From positions 58,115 through 122,114 of the forward strand of contig NZ_FOTE01000017.1 of assembly GCF_900114475.1 (NCBI RefSeq): a DNA stretch of 64,000 nt, in the 5' to 3' direction. Both the position numbers and the translations under genes were made by a program. Below are positions 56,923-64,000 of the stretch, piece after piece (positions within the stretch are counted from its first letter, which is position 1; every line of letters starts with the position of its first letter). The stretch is from Paenibacillus sp. 1_12. GTDB lineage: Bacteria; Bacillota; Bacilli; Paenibacillales; NBRC-103111. Under the pieces are notes generated by a model, which was given only the letters and a program-made list of their open reading frames with translations, had not been told where the DNA came from and did not search any database.

Positions 56923-57282
56923 CTAATGAGTCAGTTCTTCTTCATCCTCATACCACTGCTCAAGCTGCGCCTGAAGGGCACGGATCTCGGTTAATAAGGA
57001 AATGAGCGGATAAGCCTGCTCGTTGATAGCGGCAAAGGTTAGCTCAAGCTGGTTGATATAGGCCAATCCATGATGAAGCGTGTAGCCGGTGCTTACCAAA
57101 TCCAGGGCATCACATTCGGCGATCACTTTGGGTAAGGAAGGTATATTCGCTGCCGTCAGCTTTTCTAATTCTTTATGCAAACGCAAATGTAAGGCAGTTA
57201 GCTGGTACGCATGCGTTGCAGGCATTTCAACAAATTCAATATGATCGATGTACTGAAGGATAGTGTATCTCATTGTGGACAT
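56923..57282 (-). CDS. Hypothetical small soluble protein
   Basis: A 119-residue protein I cannot assign. It is acidic and almost all helical, with no signal peptide or membrane segment. It has His/Tyr-rich stretches (YQLTALHLRLHKELEKL, STGYTLHHGLAYINQLEL) and a Glu-rich C-terminus (EQWYEDEEEL), which suggests a small helical bundle. The start is ATG 57282 with AGGAG twelve bases upstream; an in-frame ATG three codons later is the alternative. It is divergent from the SprT-like gene and convergent with tex. Codon usage is like its neighbours, so it is likely real. Confidence 0.7.
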   Translation of the reverse strand: MSTMRYTILQYIDHIEFVEMPATHAYQLTALHLRLHKELEKLTAANIPSLPKVIAECDALDLVSTGYTLHHGLAYINQLELTFAAINEQAYPLISLLTEIRALQAQLEQWYEDEEELTH

Positions 57283-57435
57283 AGTCGGTTAGGACTCCTC
57301 TCGTGCTTGTGGTTCGGTTATAGGCTGCGAAAATAGGAAAATACGTTTACCTACTTGACAGTGTAGCCTATGCTGCGGTTACAATTCAAGTGAGAATATG
57401 AAAAGAAAAGCGGATGCTGTGAAAGAAGGGAAGTC

Positions 57436-57909
57436 ATGGAGGACGAACAACTGCAGCAATGGGTGGAGCGGATTTCGCTGACGTTCTTTGGACGTCCCTT
57501 TTTGCATAAGGCTACCTTTAATGGAAGATTGACCTCAACGGGCGGACGGTATTTTACCAAATCCCATCATATTGAAATCAGTCGGCGGCAGCTCGATCAG
57601 TTTGGCGCGGACGATGTCGAGAAGATCATTAAGCACGAGTTGTGCCATTATCATTTGCATATTATGGGGCGCGGCTACCAGCACCGGGATGAGGAATTCA
57701 AAACCTTGCTGCAAAAGGTCGGGGGTACAAGATTTTGCCAATCGTTATCCGTGACTAAGCGGAAGGAGCCTTATCGTTACAAGCTGGTGTGTACAAGCTG
57801 TCGAACCGAATATATCCGAAAAAGAAAGCTAGATCCGAAGAAATATGCTTGCGGGAATTGCAGTGGGAAATTGAAGCTGCTCAAGCTTGACTTGCAGCAG
57901 CATTCGTGA
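57436..57909 (+). CDS. SprT-like zinc metalloprotein (YdcK-like)
   Basis: A 157-residue protein of the SprT family. The zinc-binding H67-E-L-C-H71 (HExxH) lies in IIKHELCHYHLHIMGRGYQHRDEEF. Upstream STGGRYFTKSHHIEIS matches the family N-domain. The C-terminal zinc ribbon has two Cys pairs (CTSC and CGNC). B. subtilis YdcK has the same layout and also precedes tRNA genes. Function is unknown in bacteria; the eukaryotic relative Spartan is a DNA-protein crosslink protease. The ribosome site (GAAGGGAAG) is weak. Confidence 0.92.
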   Translation: MEDEQLQQWVERISLTFFGRPFLHKATFNGRLTSTGGRYFTKSHHIEISRRQLDQFGADDVEKIIKHELCHYHLHIMGRGYQHRDEEFKTLLQKVGGTRFCQSLSVTKRKEPYRYKLVCTSCRTEYIRKRKLDPKKYACGNCSGKLKLLKLDLQQHS

Positions 57910-57927
57910 TAAATTAACAATTGTTGT

Positions 57928-58003
57928 TCCCTGATAGCTCAGTTGGTAGAGCACTCGACTGTTAATCGAGTTGTCACAGGTTCGAGTCCTGTTCGGGGAG
58001 CCA
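57928..58003 (+). tRNA. tRNA-Asn (GTT)
   Basis: A full 76-base cloverleaf. The acceptor TCCCTGA pairs with TCGGGGA, the anticodon loop has GTT between CTCGA and TCGAG, the T arm has GTTCGAGTC, and CCA is encoded. It starts 18 bases after the SprT-like gene. Confidence 0.97.
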
Positions 58004-58012
58004 TTTATTTAA

Positions 58013-58101
58013 GGAGAGATACCCAAGTGGCTATAAGGGGACCCTCTGCTAAGGGGTTAGACTGCGTAAGTGGTGCGAGGGTTCGAATCCCTCTCTCTCC
58101 G
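58013..58101 (+). tRNA. tRNA-Ser (GCT)
   Basis: An 89-base class II tRNA. The acceptor GGAGAGA pairs with TCTCTCC, the discriminator is G, the anticodon is GCT within CCTCTGCTAAGGGG, there is a long variable arm, and the T loop is GTTCGAATC. CCA is not encoded. It lies nine bases after tRNA-Asn, so the two are co-transcribed. Confidence 0.96.
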
Positions 58102-58118
58102 TACATAGCAAGCAATAG

Positions 58119-58148
58119 GAAACCGTCATATAGAATGGCGGTTTTTTG
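58119..58148 (+). terminator. Terminator of the tRNA-Asn/Ser unit
   Basis: AAACCGTCAT pairs with ATGGCGGTTT (one G-T pair), followed by TTTT. Confidence 0.85.
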
Positions 58149-58218
58149 CTGTGCGCACGTAGAGTTCAGAGGGATTTGAACTCGAGAAGTGGGGGCGTCG
58201 AAGCGGCGTTGTATGCCG

Positions 58219-58256
58219 CGAAGTCTCGCGTACGAAGTCTCGCGTACGAAGTCGCG
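58219..58256. repeat. 14-bp tandem repeat, about 2.7 copies
   Basis: CGAAGTCTCGCGTA occurs at 58219-58232 and 58233-58246, then a partial copy CGAAGTCGCG. It lies in the spacer between tRNA units. Confidence 0.8.
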
Positions 58257-58302
58257 AGCATCCCACTCTTGTAACGTATTTATAAATAAAACTAAAAAAT
58301 AC

Positions 58303-58332
58303 TTGTCAACGGCAGAATGTTTAAGTTATAAT
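58303..58332 (+). promoter_or_regulatory. Sigma-A promoter of tRNA-Leu
   Basis: TTGTCA (58303-58308) and TATAAT (58327-58332) have an 18-base spacer, 52 bases before the tRNA. Confidence 0.85.
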
Positions 58333-58384
58333 AAATTTTGTCGCCAAATCGGTGATAAGTAAGTCCTCAGATGATTTTTAATGC

Positions 58385-58466
58385 GCGGTCGTGGTGGAAC
58401 GGCAGACACGCTATCTTGAGGGGGTAGTGTCCCATGGACGTGCGGGTTCAAATCCCGCCGACCGCA
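58385..58466 (+). tRNA. tRNA-Leu (GAG)
   Basis: An 82-base class II tRNA. The acceptor GCGGTCG pairs with CGACCGC, with discriminator A. The D arm has the usual GGAACGGCAGACACG. The anticodon is GAG between CTATC and GGTAG. There is a variable arm and a GTTCAAATC T loop. CCA is not encoded. Confidence 0.96.
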
Positions 58467-58479
58467 TAATGATTTAAAC

Positions 58480-58516
58480 AAGAAGGCCCTTGATTTTGAA
58501 GGGTCTTCTTTTTTTA
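58480..58516 (+). terminator. Terminator of tRNA-Leu
   Basis: AAGAAGGCCCTT pairs with AAGGGTCTTCTT around a GATTTTG loop, followed by a long T run. Confidence 0.9.
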
Positions 58517-58911
58517 GTTTATAGTATCAATAATTAACAACATAAAAGACTGAATATTAAAATGATCATAAGGCTTGCATACCTTTTGTATGAAATGAAC
58601 TTAGTGTAGTTATCTCATTTGTCCTTTCCGTCGTTGGATCGTCCCCAGACAAGGCTGGGTCTCATGGAGTGGAAAGCGTTATAGATTTGCAAGATTGATG
58701 CCTGTCCTAAAATGGGGCGAGCCGTCTTAATGGTACCTGGGAAATCCATATGGAGCGGCTGAATGTTTTTTCTTTTTAATGAATAGGGAGCAGGCAATCG
58801 TGAAAGTTGGCTGCTTTTTGTTGGGGATTCGTATACGTTGATGGTATAATATCAGTTAAATGGATCCTCTAATTGAGTATCATACAGGGAACCAAGTGAG
58901 GAGAACGACCA
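58517..58911 (+). promoter_or_regulatory. Intergenic region with likely promoter of the XRE gene
   Basis: No gene is supported. TATAAT at 58845-58850, with a weak TTGGGG at 58821-58826 (18-base spacer), lies 62 bases before the XRE start. A 60-codon minus-strand frame (58615-58797) lacks a ribosome site. Confidence 0.5.
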
Positions 58912-59142
58912 ATGGAATTTGCAAGCAAGCTGAAGGAATTACGACAGCAGAGAGACCTTTCTTTACGTAAGCTTGGGGAGAAAACGGGCATCAGCTACTC
59001 CATCCTGAATTCGATCGAGAATGGCAGGATACATCCTACCAAAGATATTGTGATTTCGCTTGCCTACGCACTGAAGGTTGAGCATAATGGAGAACTGTTG
59101 GCCATTGCCGGATATGCTTCAGAAAGGGAAGGAAACGAGTAA
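58912..59142 (+). CDS. Small XRE-family helix-turn-helix regulator
   Basis: A 76-residue protein that is essentially one Cro/C1 helix-turn-helix domain: FASKLKELRQQRDLSLRKLGEKTGISYSILNSIENGRIHPTKD, with the recognition helix at ~27-38. It probably acts as a dimeric DNA-binding regulator. GAGGAG lies nine bases before the ATG. The C-terminal part (VEHNGELLAIAGYA) resembles the helix found in SinR-like or RodZ-like small regulators. It stands alone, 138 bases upstream of a small coiled-coil gene. The target is unknown. Confidence 0.88.
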   Translation: MEFASKLKELRQQRDLSLRKLGEKTGISYSILNSIENGRIHPTKDIVISLAYALKVEHNGELLAIAGYASEREGNE

Positions 59143-59280
59143 CGGACAAACAGATTAGGAATTTTACATTATTAAAATCAAACACCTTCTATCGGAGAGA
59201 TTATACATGTGTAGTCTGCTTCGTAAAGAGATAGATAGCAAAGGTAGTAACTAAAGATAACTAGCAGGGAGGCAAGGGGG

Positions 59281-59547
59281 ATGGTCATGGAGAACTTACA
59301 AAAGGATAAATGCAGCGCATTACGGGACCAGCTTCATCAGCATGTACAAGCGAGTGACGACTTCATTCAAAATATGATAAGTGCTTTGGATGCATTCGAG
59401 CGGGAGCCGATATTGCTCGAAAATATAGAGCAGCTCACTCAGGAGAATATGCGATTAAAGCAGGAGATCGTTCGACTTAGGGATATCATTTATAGCAAAG
59501 ACGAAGGGAATATGTCCAGCAAGCTGCGAGATGCGCTTAGAGAATAG
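59281..59547 (+). CDS. Small coiled-coil protein, function unknown
   Basis: An 88-residue soluble protein with no recognised family. Residues ~45-70 (LLENIEQLTQENMRLKQEIVRLRDIIY) form a clear leucine heptad coiled coil, and the N-terminal half is helical (LRDQLHQHVQASDDFIQNM). AGGGAGG lies eight bases before ATG 59281; ATG 59287 is also possible. It sits between the XRE regulator and the YjfB-like gene. The size and heptads suggest an adaptor or a small DivIVA/GpsB-like scaffold, but nothing specific supports that. Confidence 0.7.
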   Translation: MVMENLQKDKCSALRDQLHQHVQASDDFIQNMISALDAFEREPILLENIEQLTQENMRLKQEIVRLRDIIYSKDEGNMSSKLRDALRE

Positions 59548-59660
59548 CCGCCAAAATTGAACAATCGGGAGTGACACAGCTAAAAAATGCAATTGCATTT
59601 GCCGATAGGTATGAAGTGGGCTTTATTTTTATTATAGGACCATAGGAAGCAGGTGATAAC

Positions 59661-59840
59661 ATGGAAATGAATAGTGCATTAGCAGCTGTCAGTAGTGGAG
59701 ATGCTCTGAAACAAGCCGTTGGAATCGCTTTGTTATCCAAAGTACAGGATACACAAGCTGCACAAACCGCCGTGCTGCTGCAGGACTTTACAGCGGCTCA
59801 GCATCCGAACTTAGGTAAAACGTTGGATATTAGAATTTAA
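59661..59840 (+). CDS. YjfB-family small protein (putative motility protein)
   Basis: A 59-residue gene. It begins MEMNSALAAVSSGDALKQAV and has KVQDTQAAQTAVLLQDF and HPNLGKTLDIRI at the C-terminus. The D-T-Q-x-x-Q core and P-N-L-G-K-x-x-D-I-R end match the YjfB family (annotated as putative motility protein in Bacillus). AGGTG lies five bases before the ATG. It is cytoplasmic and of unknown function. A weak terminator follows. Confidence 0.8.
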   Translation: MEMNSALAAVSSGDALKQAVGIALLSKVQDTQAAQTAVLLQDFTAAQHPNLGKTLDIRI

Positions 59841-59861
59841 CTGTCCAACTATTGGGGAATA

Positions 59862-59902
59862 GGGCTGAGCGTCTGCGATTAGAGGTGCTTGGCCCTTTTA
59901 TC
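59862..59902 (+). terminator. Probable terminator after the YjfB-like gene
   Basis: AGGGCTGAGC pairs imperfectly with GCTTGGCCCT, followed by TTTTA. Confidence 0.55.
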
Positions 59903-60074
59903 ATTCGGCAGGATACCGTATTGAATCGGCTTCTGAGGGGTCTGCCTGCAGAGCAAGCCTTTCTAAAAGGAATTACCTGCATGTAGTTACGATGCACGCT
60001 TTTCACGGAAATGCGGTTTGTTTATACTTATGTAGCAGCATTGAAGAAACCACCAATAGGAAGAGGTTCCCAGT

Positions 60075-60815
60075 ATGCCAAAAAAAGAAAACAAAACGAT
60101 TATTATCGGCCATCGCGGAGCGGCGGGAGAGGCTCCCGAGAATACGCTCGGCTCGTTCAGACTTGCTGTAGAGCAAGGGGCAGAGGCGTTGGAGCTGGAT
60201 ATCCACGAATCTGCGGATGGAGCACTGATCGTATGCCACGATGCCACGGTGGACCGCACAACCAATGGACACGGTTCGATCAGTCGTATGACGCAAGAGG
60301 AGCTGCAGAAGCTGGACGCAGGCGGCTGGTTTTCACCTCAGTATGTGGGAGAGAAGCTCCCTCTATTAGAAGAAGTATTTACGCTTATACCGCAGGATAT
60401 CCTCATTAATATAGAAATCAAGTGCGCATACAGTACCCGACTGGAGCACCGTCTACTTCAGCTTCTGCAGCAATATGACCGCCTGCAGAACGTCATCATA
60501 TCTTCGTTTGACCACAAAATATTAGTTCGTCTGAAGCAAGCCGAGCCTGCACTCAAAATGGGTCTGCTGTATGTGGCTAATTTCCAAAATCATCGGAAGA
60601 TGGCGGAATCCACAGGCATAGAGGTATTCTCACTCCATCCTCAATATCGCTTGATCGAAGCTGAGGACGTACAGGATGCGGTTCAAAACGGTTTATTTGT
60701 GTATCCCTTCACGATTAATGAGGAAGAAGAGCTGCGCAAGGCATTGAATGACGGCGTATCCGGTATCATTACCGACTTTCCAGGAAGATTGAAGACACTG
60801 CGGGATGTCCGTTAA
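60075..60815 (+). CDS. Glycerophosphodiester phosphodiesterase
   Basis: A 246-residue TIM-barrel GDPD enzyme that hydrolyses glycerophosphodiesters to glycerol-3-phosphate and an alcohol. The signature runs IIGHRGAAGEAPENTLGSFRLAVEQGAEALELDIHE with catalytic His of HRG, metal-binding Glu and Asp of ELDIHE and the second His in VCHDATVDRTTNG. VNIEIK-like INIEIK and TDFPGRL (C-terminal T-D-x-P) are also present. There is no signal peptide, so it is the cytosolic UgpQ-like type. It is monocistronic and ends in a two-way terminator shared with the convergent DUF2621 gene. Confidence 0.93.
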   Translation: MPKKENKTIIIGHRGAAGEAPENTLGSFRLAVEQGAEALELDIHESADGALIVCHDATVDRTTNGHGSISRMTQEELQKLDAGGWFSPQYVGEKLPLLEEVFTLIPQDILINIEIKCAYSTRLEHRLLQLLQQYDRLQNVIISSFDHKILVRLKQAEPALKMGLLYVANFQNHRKMAESTGIEVFSLHPQYRLIEAEDVQDAVQNGLFVYPFTINEEEELRKALNDGVSGIITDFPGRLKTLRDVR

Positions 60816-60879
60816 GCTTGACAACGGAGTGGCAGGCTTAATCATTTGGATTTCGTAAGCGGAACTCCAATTTGGCAGC

Positions 60880-60932
60880 GCAAATAAGGGCTTTCCCAAA
60901 CCGATGTGGTTATGAGGAGAGCCCTTATTTGC
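60880..60932. terminator. Bidirectional terminator between convergent genes
   Basis: GCAAATAAGGGCT (60880-60892) is exactly mirrored by AGCCCTTATTTGC (60920-60932), giving T-rich 3' ends on both strands between two convergent genes. Confidence 0.85.
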
Positions 60933-60951
60933 TCATACCGGATAAACAGCA

Positions 60952-61377
60952 TTAATTCAGCAGATGTCGATATGCACTGTAGTCGATCTGCTTTTTGTCC
61001 AGGTAAGAGGTTAAGCTATTGTAATCGCGTTTGGGAGTAGCTAGAATGTATCCTTCGATACAATGCTCCCGAGTGATCGAGGTTGCGTTGCTTTCCAATG
61101 CGAGTTGTGCGATCCGTGCAGCAATCGAGTGGCGCGCTATATCCCGGAACGGCGAAGGCACAGGATCGACGAGCACATCCAGCAGAGCCTTGGACTCATC
61201 GGTCCAAAGGTGGCGCGATGTTTCTACATAATGATTTTGCCAATCAAGCTTGGACTTACCATCCGCCTTCGGCAGTACCTTCATAAATTTGCGGAACATA
61301 AAAAAGCCGCCAATTGACATAAACGTGATGAGCACGAAAACCCAAAATAATATAAACCACATAAACCATGAATTCAT
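60952..61377 (-). CDS. DUF2621-family membrane protein (YneK-like)
   Basis: A 141-residue protein with one N-terminal membrane segment (WFMWFILFWVFVLITFMSIGGFFMF) followed by FRKFMKVLPKADGKSKLDWQ, which is the DUF2621 signature seen in B. subtilis YneK. The rest is a cytoplasmic helical domain (HLWTDESKALLDVLVDPVP, FRDIARHSIAARIAQLALE). ATG 61377 is chosen because GAGGTG lies nine bases upstream; the frame is open 23 codons further. Function is unknown; the family is restricted to spore formers and relatives, as far as I recall. Confidence 0.85.
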   Translation of the reverse strand: MNSWFMWFILFWVFVLITFMSIGGFFMFRKFMKVLPKADGKSKLDWQNHYVETSRHLWTDESKALLDVLVDPVPSPFRDIARHSIAARIAQLALESNATSITREHCIEGYILATPKRDYNSLTSYLDKKQIDYSAYRHLLN

Positions 61378-61534
61378 CGTAATGGTCACCTCATGCTTAG
61401 TATAACTTATTTTATCGATCATCAAAAGTGTTCTTGGGACGCTCATTGTGACATTTCACTTGATATTTCTAGATTTATTGGTCCAATCCTAGTAAAATGG
61501 GGAGGTGTGAAAAATAAAGGAGATGAATCCTGCG

Positions 61535-62647
61535 ATGCCCAGAATAGGTTCCCACGTATCGTTTTCAGATAAAGGATTGTTGAATGCTGCGACAGAGGCT
61601 GTAACCTATGGCTCTTCGACGTTTATGATTTATACAGGTGCCCCGCAAAATACACGCCGTAAGCCAATCGAAGAGCAGTATGTCGAAGAAGGCAAGGCTG
61701 TGATGGACAAGCATAACATGGGTGAGATCATTGTACATGCACCCTATATTATTAATTTGGGGTCTTACAAGGAAGACACGTTTGAGCTAGCGGTTCGCTT
61801 TTTGCAGGAAGAAATTCGCCGTACCGATTATTTAGGTGTCAAACAAATTGTACTGCACCCTGGCGCTTATACGGATATGGACGCAGAATTCGGTTTGAAA
61901 CGGATTGCTCAAGGACTGAATGAAGTGCTTGAAGGCGTCAAGGATACGAATGTAAATATCGCTTTAGAAACCATGGCAGGCAAAGGCTCGGAGCTCGGAC
62001 GCAGCTTTGAAGAGCTTGCAGCGATCATCGGTATGGTGAAGGATAACGGGAAGCTGTCCGTCTGTATGGATACGTGCCACATTCACGATGCTGGCTATGA
62101 TATCATCAACAACCTGGACGGAGTGCTGGAGCATTTTGATAAAGTCGTCGGGCTGGATCGCATCGGTGTAGTGCATCTGAATGACAGCAAAAATCCGAAG
62201 GGAGCAGGCAAGGACCGTCATGCTCCTGTTGGGGCAGGCTGGATTGGATTTGAAGCGATGAACCAAATTGTTCACCACGACAAGCTAAAGCATTTGCCGC
62301 TTATTTTGGAAACACCGTGGATTGGCAAAAACGATAAAACGCAGCGGCCGATGTATGAAGCGGAAATTGCTTTGCTGAGCGGCAATGCGGAGCAGCGCTT
62401 TGGTGGAGAGTTTTTGGAAGATGTTGAGCGCTTGTCCCACTTCTTTGCGAAACGGGATATCGAGCACCGGGATTTCGTCCTGAATACCTGGGAGGTATTG
62501 AAGACCGATGTCAAAGCGAAAAAGGCTGACGGACGCGAGCCGATGGAACGGCTGTATGATACAGTAATTGAGGAAAACTTGTTCCCAGAGCTGAACGAAG
62601 AACAGATCAATCAACGGATCACGGGCTGGTTCTCAACTTCTAAGTAA
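61535..62647 (+). CDS. nfo: Endonuclease IV (AP endonuclease) with C-terminal extension
   Basis: A 370-residue protein. The first ~285 residues are a complete AP endonuclease family 2 TIM barrel that cuts DNA 5' of abasic sites: [81 protein letters not shown] and LETPW carry the three-zinc ligands. The usual protein ends near EIALLSG. About 85 more residues follow ([20 protein letters not shown] to the end), helical and of no family I recognise. ATG 61535 is preferred over ATG 61523, which abuts the AGGAG site. Confidence 0.93.
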   Translation: MPRIGSHVSFSDKGLLNAATEAVTYGSSTFMIYTGAPQNTRRKPIEEQYVEEGKAVMDKHNMGEIIVHAPYIINLGSYKEDTFELAVRFLQEEIRRTDYLGVKQIVLHPGAYTDMDAEFGLKRIAQGLNEVLEGVKDTNVNIALETMAGKGSELGRSFEELAAIIGMVKDNGKLSVCMDTCHIHDAGYDIINNLDGVLEHFDKVVGLDRIGVVHLNDSKNPKGAGKDRHAPVGAGWIGFEAMNQIVHHDKLKHLPLILETPWIGKNDKTQRPMYEAEIALLSGNAEQRFGGEFLEDVERLSHFFAKRDIEHRDFVLNTWEVLKTDVKAKKADGREPMERLYDTVIEENLFPELNEEQINQRITGWFSTSK

Positions 62648-62692
62648 ACGATCCAGCCTAACAAATGAAATGATAAGGAGCTAAGTTGTATT

Positions 62693-63586
62693 ATGACACC
62701 GAATATAGCACCAAAAGGAAATCGAGATGATTTAAAAAATCGCGCCAGGATGCTAGTGGCTTGCCCGGATCAGCCGGGAATCGTTGCCGCGGTTTCGCAA
62801 TTTTTATATGAGCACGGAGCGAACATCGTTCAGTCCGATCAATATACGATAGATCCGCAGGGAGGAATGTTCTACATTCGGATCGAATTTGATCTGGATA
62901 ATTTGGACGGACGGCAGGAGCAGCTGAGAAACGAGTTTGCCAAAGTAGCGGAGCGCTTTAGTATGGATTGGACGATTAACCGTGCAGGACGCAAGAAGCG
63001 TCTGGCTATCTTTGTTTCCAAGGAGGATCATGCTTTGCTTGAGCTGCTGTGGCAGTGGCAGGCTGGAGATCTGGAAGCGGATATTGCGATGGTTATCAGC
63101 AATCACAATGATCTTCGTGGGTTGGTTGAATCGTTCGGGATTGCTTATTACCATATTCCGGTAACCGCTGAGACGAAAGCTGAGGCCGAGCGCAGACAGC
63201 TGGAATTGGTCATGGATCAAGTGGATGCTGTGGTGCTCGCAAGGTACATGCAGATCATTTCACCCAAATTTATAGAACACTTTACGAATCGGATTATTAA
63301 TATTCATCATTCATTTCTCCCGGCCTTCGTTGGTGGCAAGCCTTATGCGCAGGCTCATAATCGTGGTGTGAAAATAATTGGGGCCACCGCACATTACGTA
63401 ACCGAGGAGCTTGACGGAGGTCCGATTATCGAGCAGGACGTTCAGCGCGTCAGTCATCGTGATAACGTTGACGATCTGAAACGGATTGGCCGCCATATTG
63501 AGAGAATTGTGCTGGCACGCGCCGTTTCATGGCATGTAGAAGATCGGGTTATCGTGCACGGCAACAAAACCGTCGTGTTTAATTAA
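62693..63586 (+). CDS. purU: Formyltetrahydrofolate deformylase
   Basis: A 297-residue enzyme hydrolysing 10-formyltetrahydrofolate to formate and tetrahydrofolate, balancing one-carbon and purine supply. The N-terminal ACT domain (MLVACPDQPGIVAAVSQFLYEHGANIVQSDQ) precedes a formyltransferase domain with VVLARYMQIIS, NIHHSFLPAFVGGKPYAQAHNRGVKIIGATAHYVTEELDGGPII (catalytic Asn/His and Asp). It is full length. AAGGAGC lies eleven bases before the ATG. The gap after nfo is 45 bases, so the two may be co-transcribed. Confidence 0.96.
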   Translation: MTPNIAPKGNRDDLKNRARMLVACPDQPGIVAAVSQFLYEHGANIVQSDQYTIDPQGGMFYIRIEFDLDNLDGRQEQLRNEFAKVAERFSMDWTINRAGRKKRLAIFVSKEDHALLELLWQWQAGDLEADIAMVISNHNDLRGLVESFGIAYYHIPVTAETKAEAERRQLELVMDQVDAVVLARYMQIISPKFIEHFTNRIINIHHSFLPAFVGGKPYAQAHNRGVKIIGATAHYVTEELDGGPIIEQDVQRVSHRDNVDDLKRIGRHIERIVLARAVSWHVEDRVIVHGNKTVVFN

Positions 63587-63641
63587 AAGCAGTAAGCAGA
63601 AGTCCGCAACATAGGCGGGGACCACCCAAAAATGGAAAAGA

Positions 63642-64000
63642 GACTGTACCTTATTTTGATATGCTCCCCAAATAGTAGACAGGTGAAATATTAAAAACCT
63701 GATGCTATGAGGGGAGCATTTTTATGTCTGGGGAACCATTTCAGGCGACAGAGAAACTCGCCATTATCGAAGAGATTGAACGTGGTGAACTTGGCATCAT
63801 GGCTGCTACGTACAAATATGGAATATCAAAGACAACCTTGGTTAAGTGGCGACGCCGTTATGAAGTCTATGGCATCGAAGGATTAGAGGTTCAAAAGGGA
63901 AACCGCACCTATTCCGTTGAACTGAAGCTTCAAGCAGTGAAGGATTACCTGGAGGGGGAGTTATCTCAGTACCAGATTATTGACAAATACAAGATTGCAA
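63642..64000 (+). mobile_element. IS3-family insertion sequence, left end (runs off the window)
   Basis: The left end is near TGTACCTTATTTTGAT (from ~63646). An inverted repeat ATGCTCCCC (63661-63669)/GGGGAGCAT (63711-63719) lies just before the transposase start, as is usual in IS150-like elements to block read-through. The element continues beyond base 64000. Confidence 0.75.
63724..64000 (+). CDS. IS3-family transposase OrfA (IS150-like), partial
   Basis: Ninety-two codons are in the window. Two helix-turn-helix units are visible: IIEEIERGELGIMAATYKYGISKTTLVKWRRRYEVYGIEGL and, after KGNRTYS, VELKLQAVKDYLEGELSQYQIIDKYKI. This double-HTH layout and the Y-S-x-E-x-K-L-Q-A-V block are typical of IS150-group OrfA, which is fused to OrfB by programmed -1 frameshifting in active elements. 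OrfB is outside the window, so whether this copy is intact is unknown. Confidence 0.85.
   Translation, partial: MSGEPFQATEKLAIIEEIERGELGIMAATYKYGISKTTLVKWRRRYEVYGIEGLEVQKGNRTYSVELKLQAVKDYLEGELSQYQIIDKYKIA

Noticed and set aside
58615..58797. 60-codon minus-strand frame upstream of the XRE gene
   Set aside because: No ribosome site; it lies in the spacer holding the XRE promoter.

Overview
The window reads as a chromosomal segment of a Gram-positive, spore-forming-type Bacillales bacterium, most probably Paenibacillus. This is inferred from the LolA-like lipoprotein, alr, ndoAI, ndoA, tex, sprT-like and tRNA order known from Bacillus, from S-layer homology (SLH) proteins, from a large secreted pectinase, and from the polysaccharide genes. 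No 16S or database comparison was possible.

Region 1 (1-4.1 kb): the 3' end of groEL, an SDR oxidoreductase, and a leftward two-gene unit. The first gene of the unit has an N-terminal Q-R-T-x-G-N-x-A motif typical of proteins linked to extracellular contractile injection systems (eCIS). The second is a small YbjN/CesT-like protein, possibly its chaperone.

Region 2 (4.4-36 kb): a large surface-glycan locus resembling the S-layer glycan (slg) clusters of Geobacillus, Aneurinibacillus and Paenibacillus alvei. An SLH surface protein lies at its left edge. A leftward arm encodes an initiating undecaprenyl-phosphate sugar-1-phosphate transferase, two GT4 glycosyltransferases and a Wzy/O-antigen-ligase-family protein with a TPR-like tail. 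A divergent rightward arm encodes GDP-D-rhamnose synthesis (manC, gmd, rmd), an ABC exporter whose ATPase carries a C-terminal glycan-binding domain (wzm, wzt), a coiled-coil FkbM methyltransferase, a two-domain GT4 enzyme and a large membrane protein. It continues with a set predicted to make and use dTDP-Fuc4NAc: rmlA, rmlB, a GT2, a GNAT acetyltransferase, a small flippase-like protein, a WecE-type aminotransferase and GT-C-like membrane proteins. This arm is visibly very AT-rich. Its right end is broken up by decayed IS256 and IS110 remnants, an orphan rmlC and the tail of a lost gene.

Region 3 (36.3-50 kb): a predicted 2756-residue secreted protein with pectin methylesterase and pectate lyase domains, eleven Fn3 domains (three in a nearly identical 282-bp tandem repeat) and an SLH anchor. 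The C-terminal module before its SLH repeats matches that of the SLH protein at 4.4-6.1 kb. An acyltransferase, an IS66 remnant, a chemotaxis receptor and a frameshifted SDR gene follow.

Region 4 (50.5-64 kb): housekeeping genes. These are a LolA-like lipoprotein, alanine racemase, the EndoAI/EndoA toxin-antitoxin pair, Tex, a SprT-like protein, tRNA-Asn, tRNA-Ser and tRNA-Leu, a small XRE regulator, a YjfB-like small protein, a glycerophosphodiester phosphodiesterase, a DUF2621 membrane protein, endonuclease IV with a C-terminal extension, and PurU. An IS3-family element is cut by the right edge.

As a working model, the glycan locus builds a D-rhamnose-containing chain on a lipid carrier. 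It may cap the chain by methylation, export it by Wzm/Wzt, decorate it outside the membrane with Fuc4NAc and transfer it to a cell-surface protein or polymer. The nearby SLH proteins would be bound to the same envelope.
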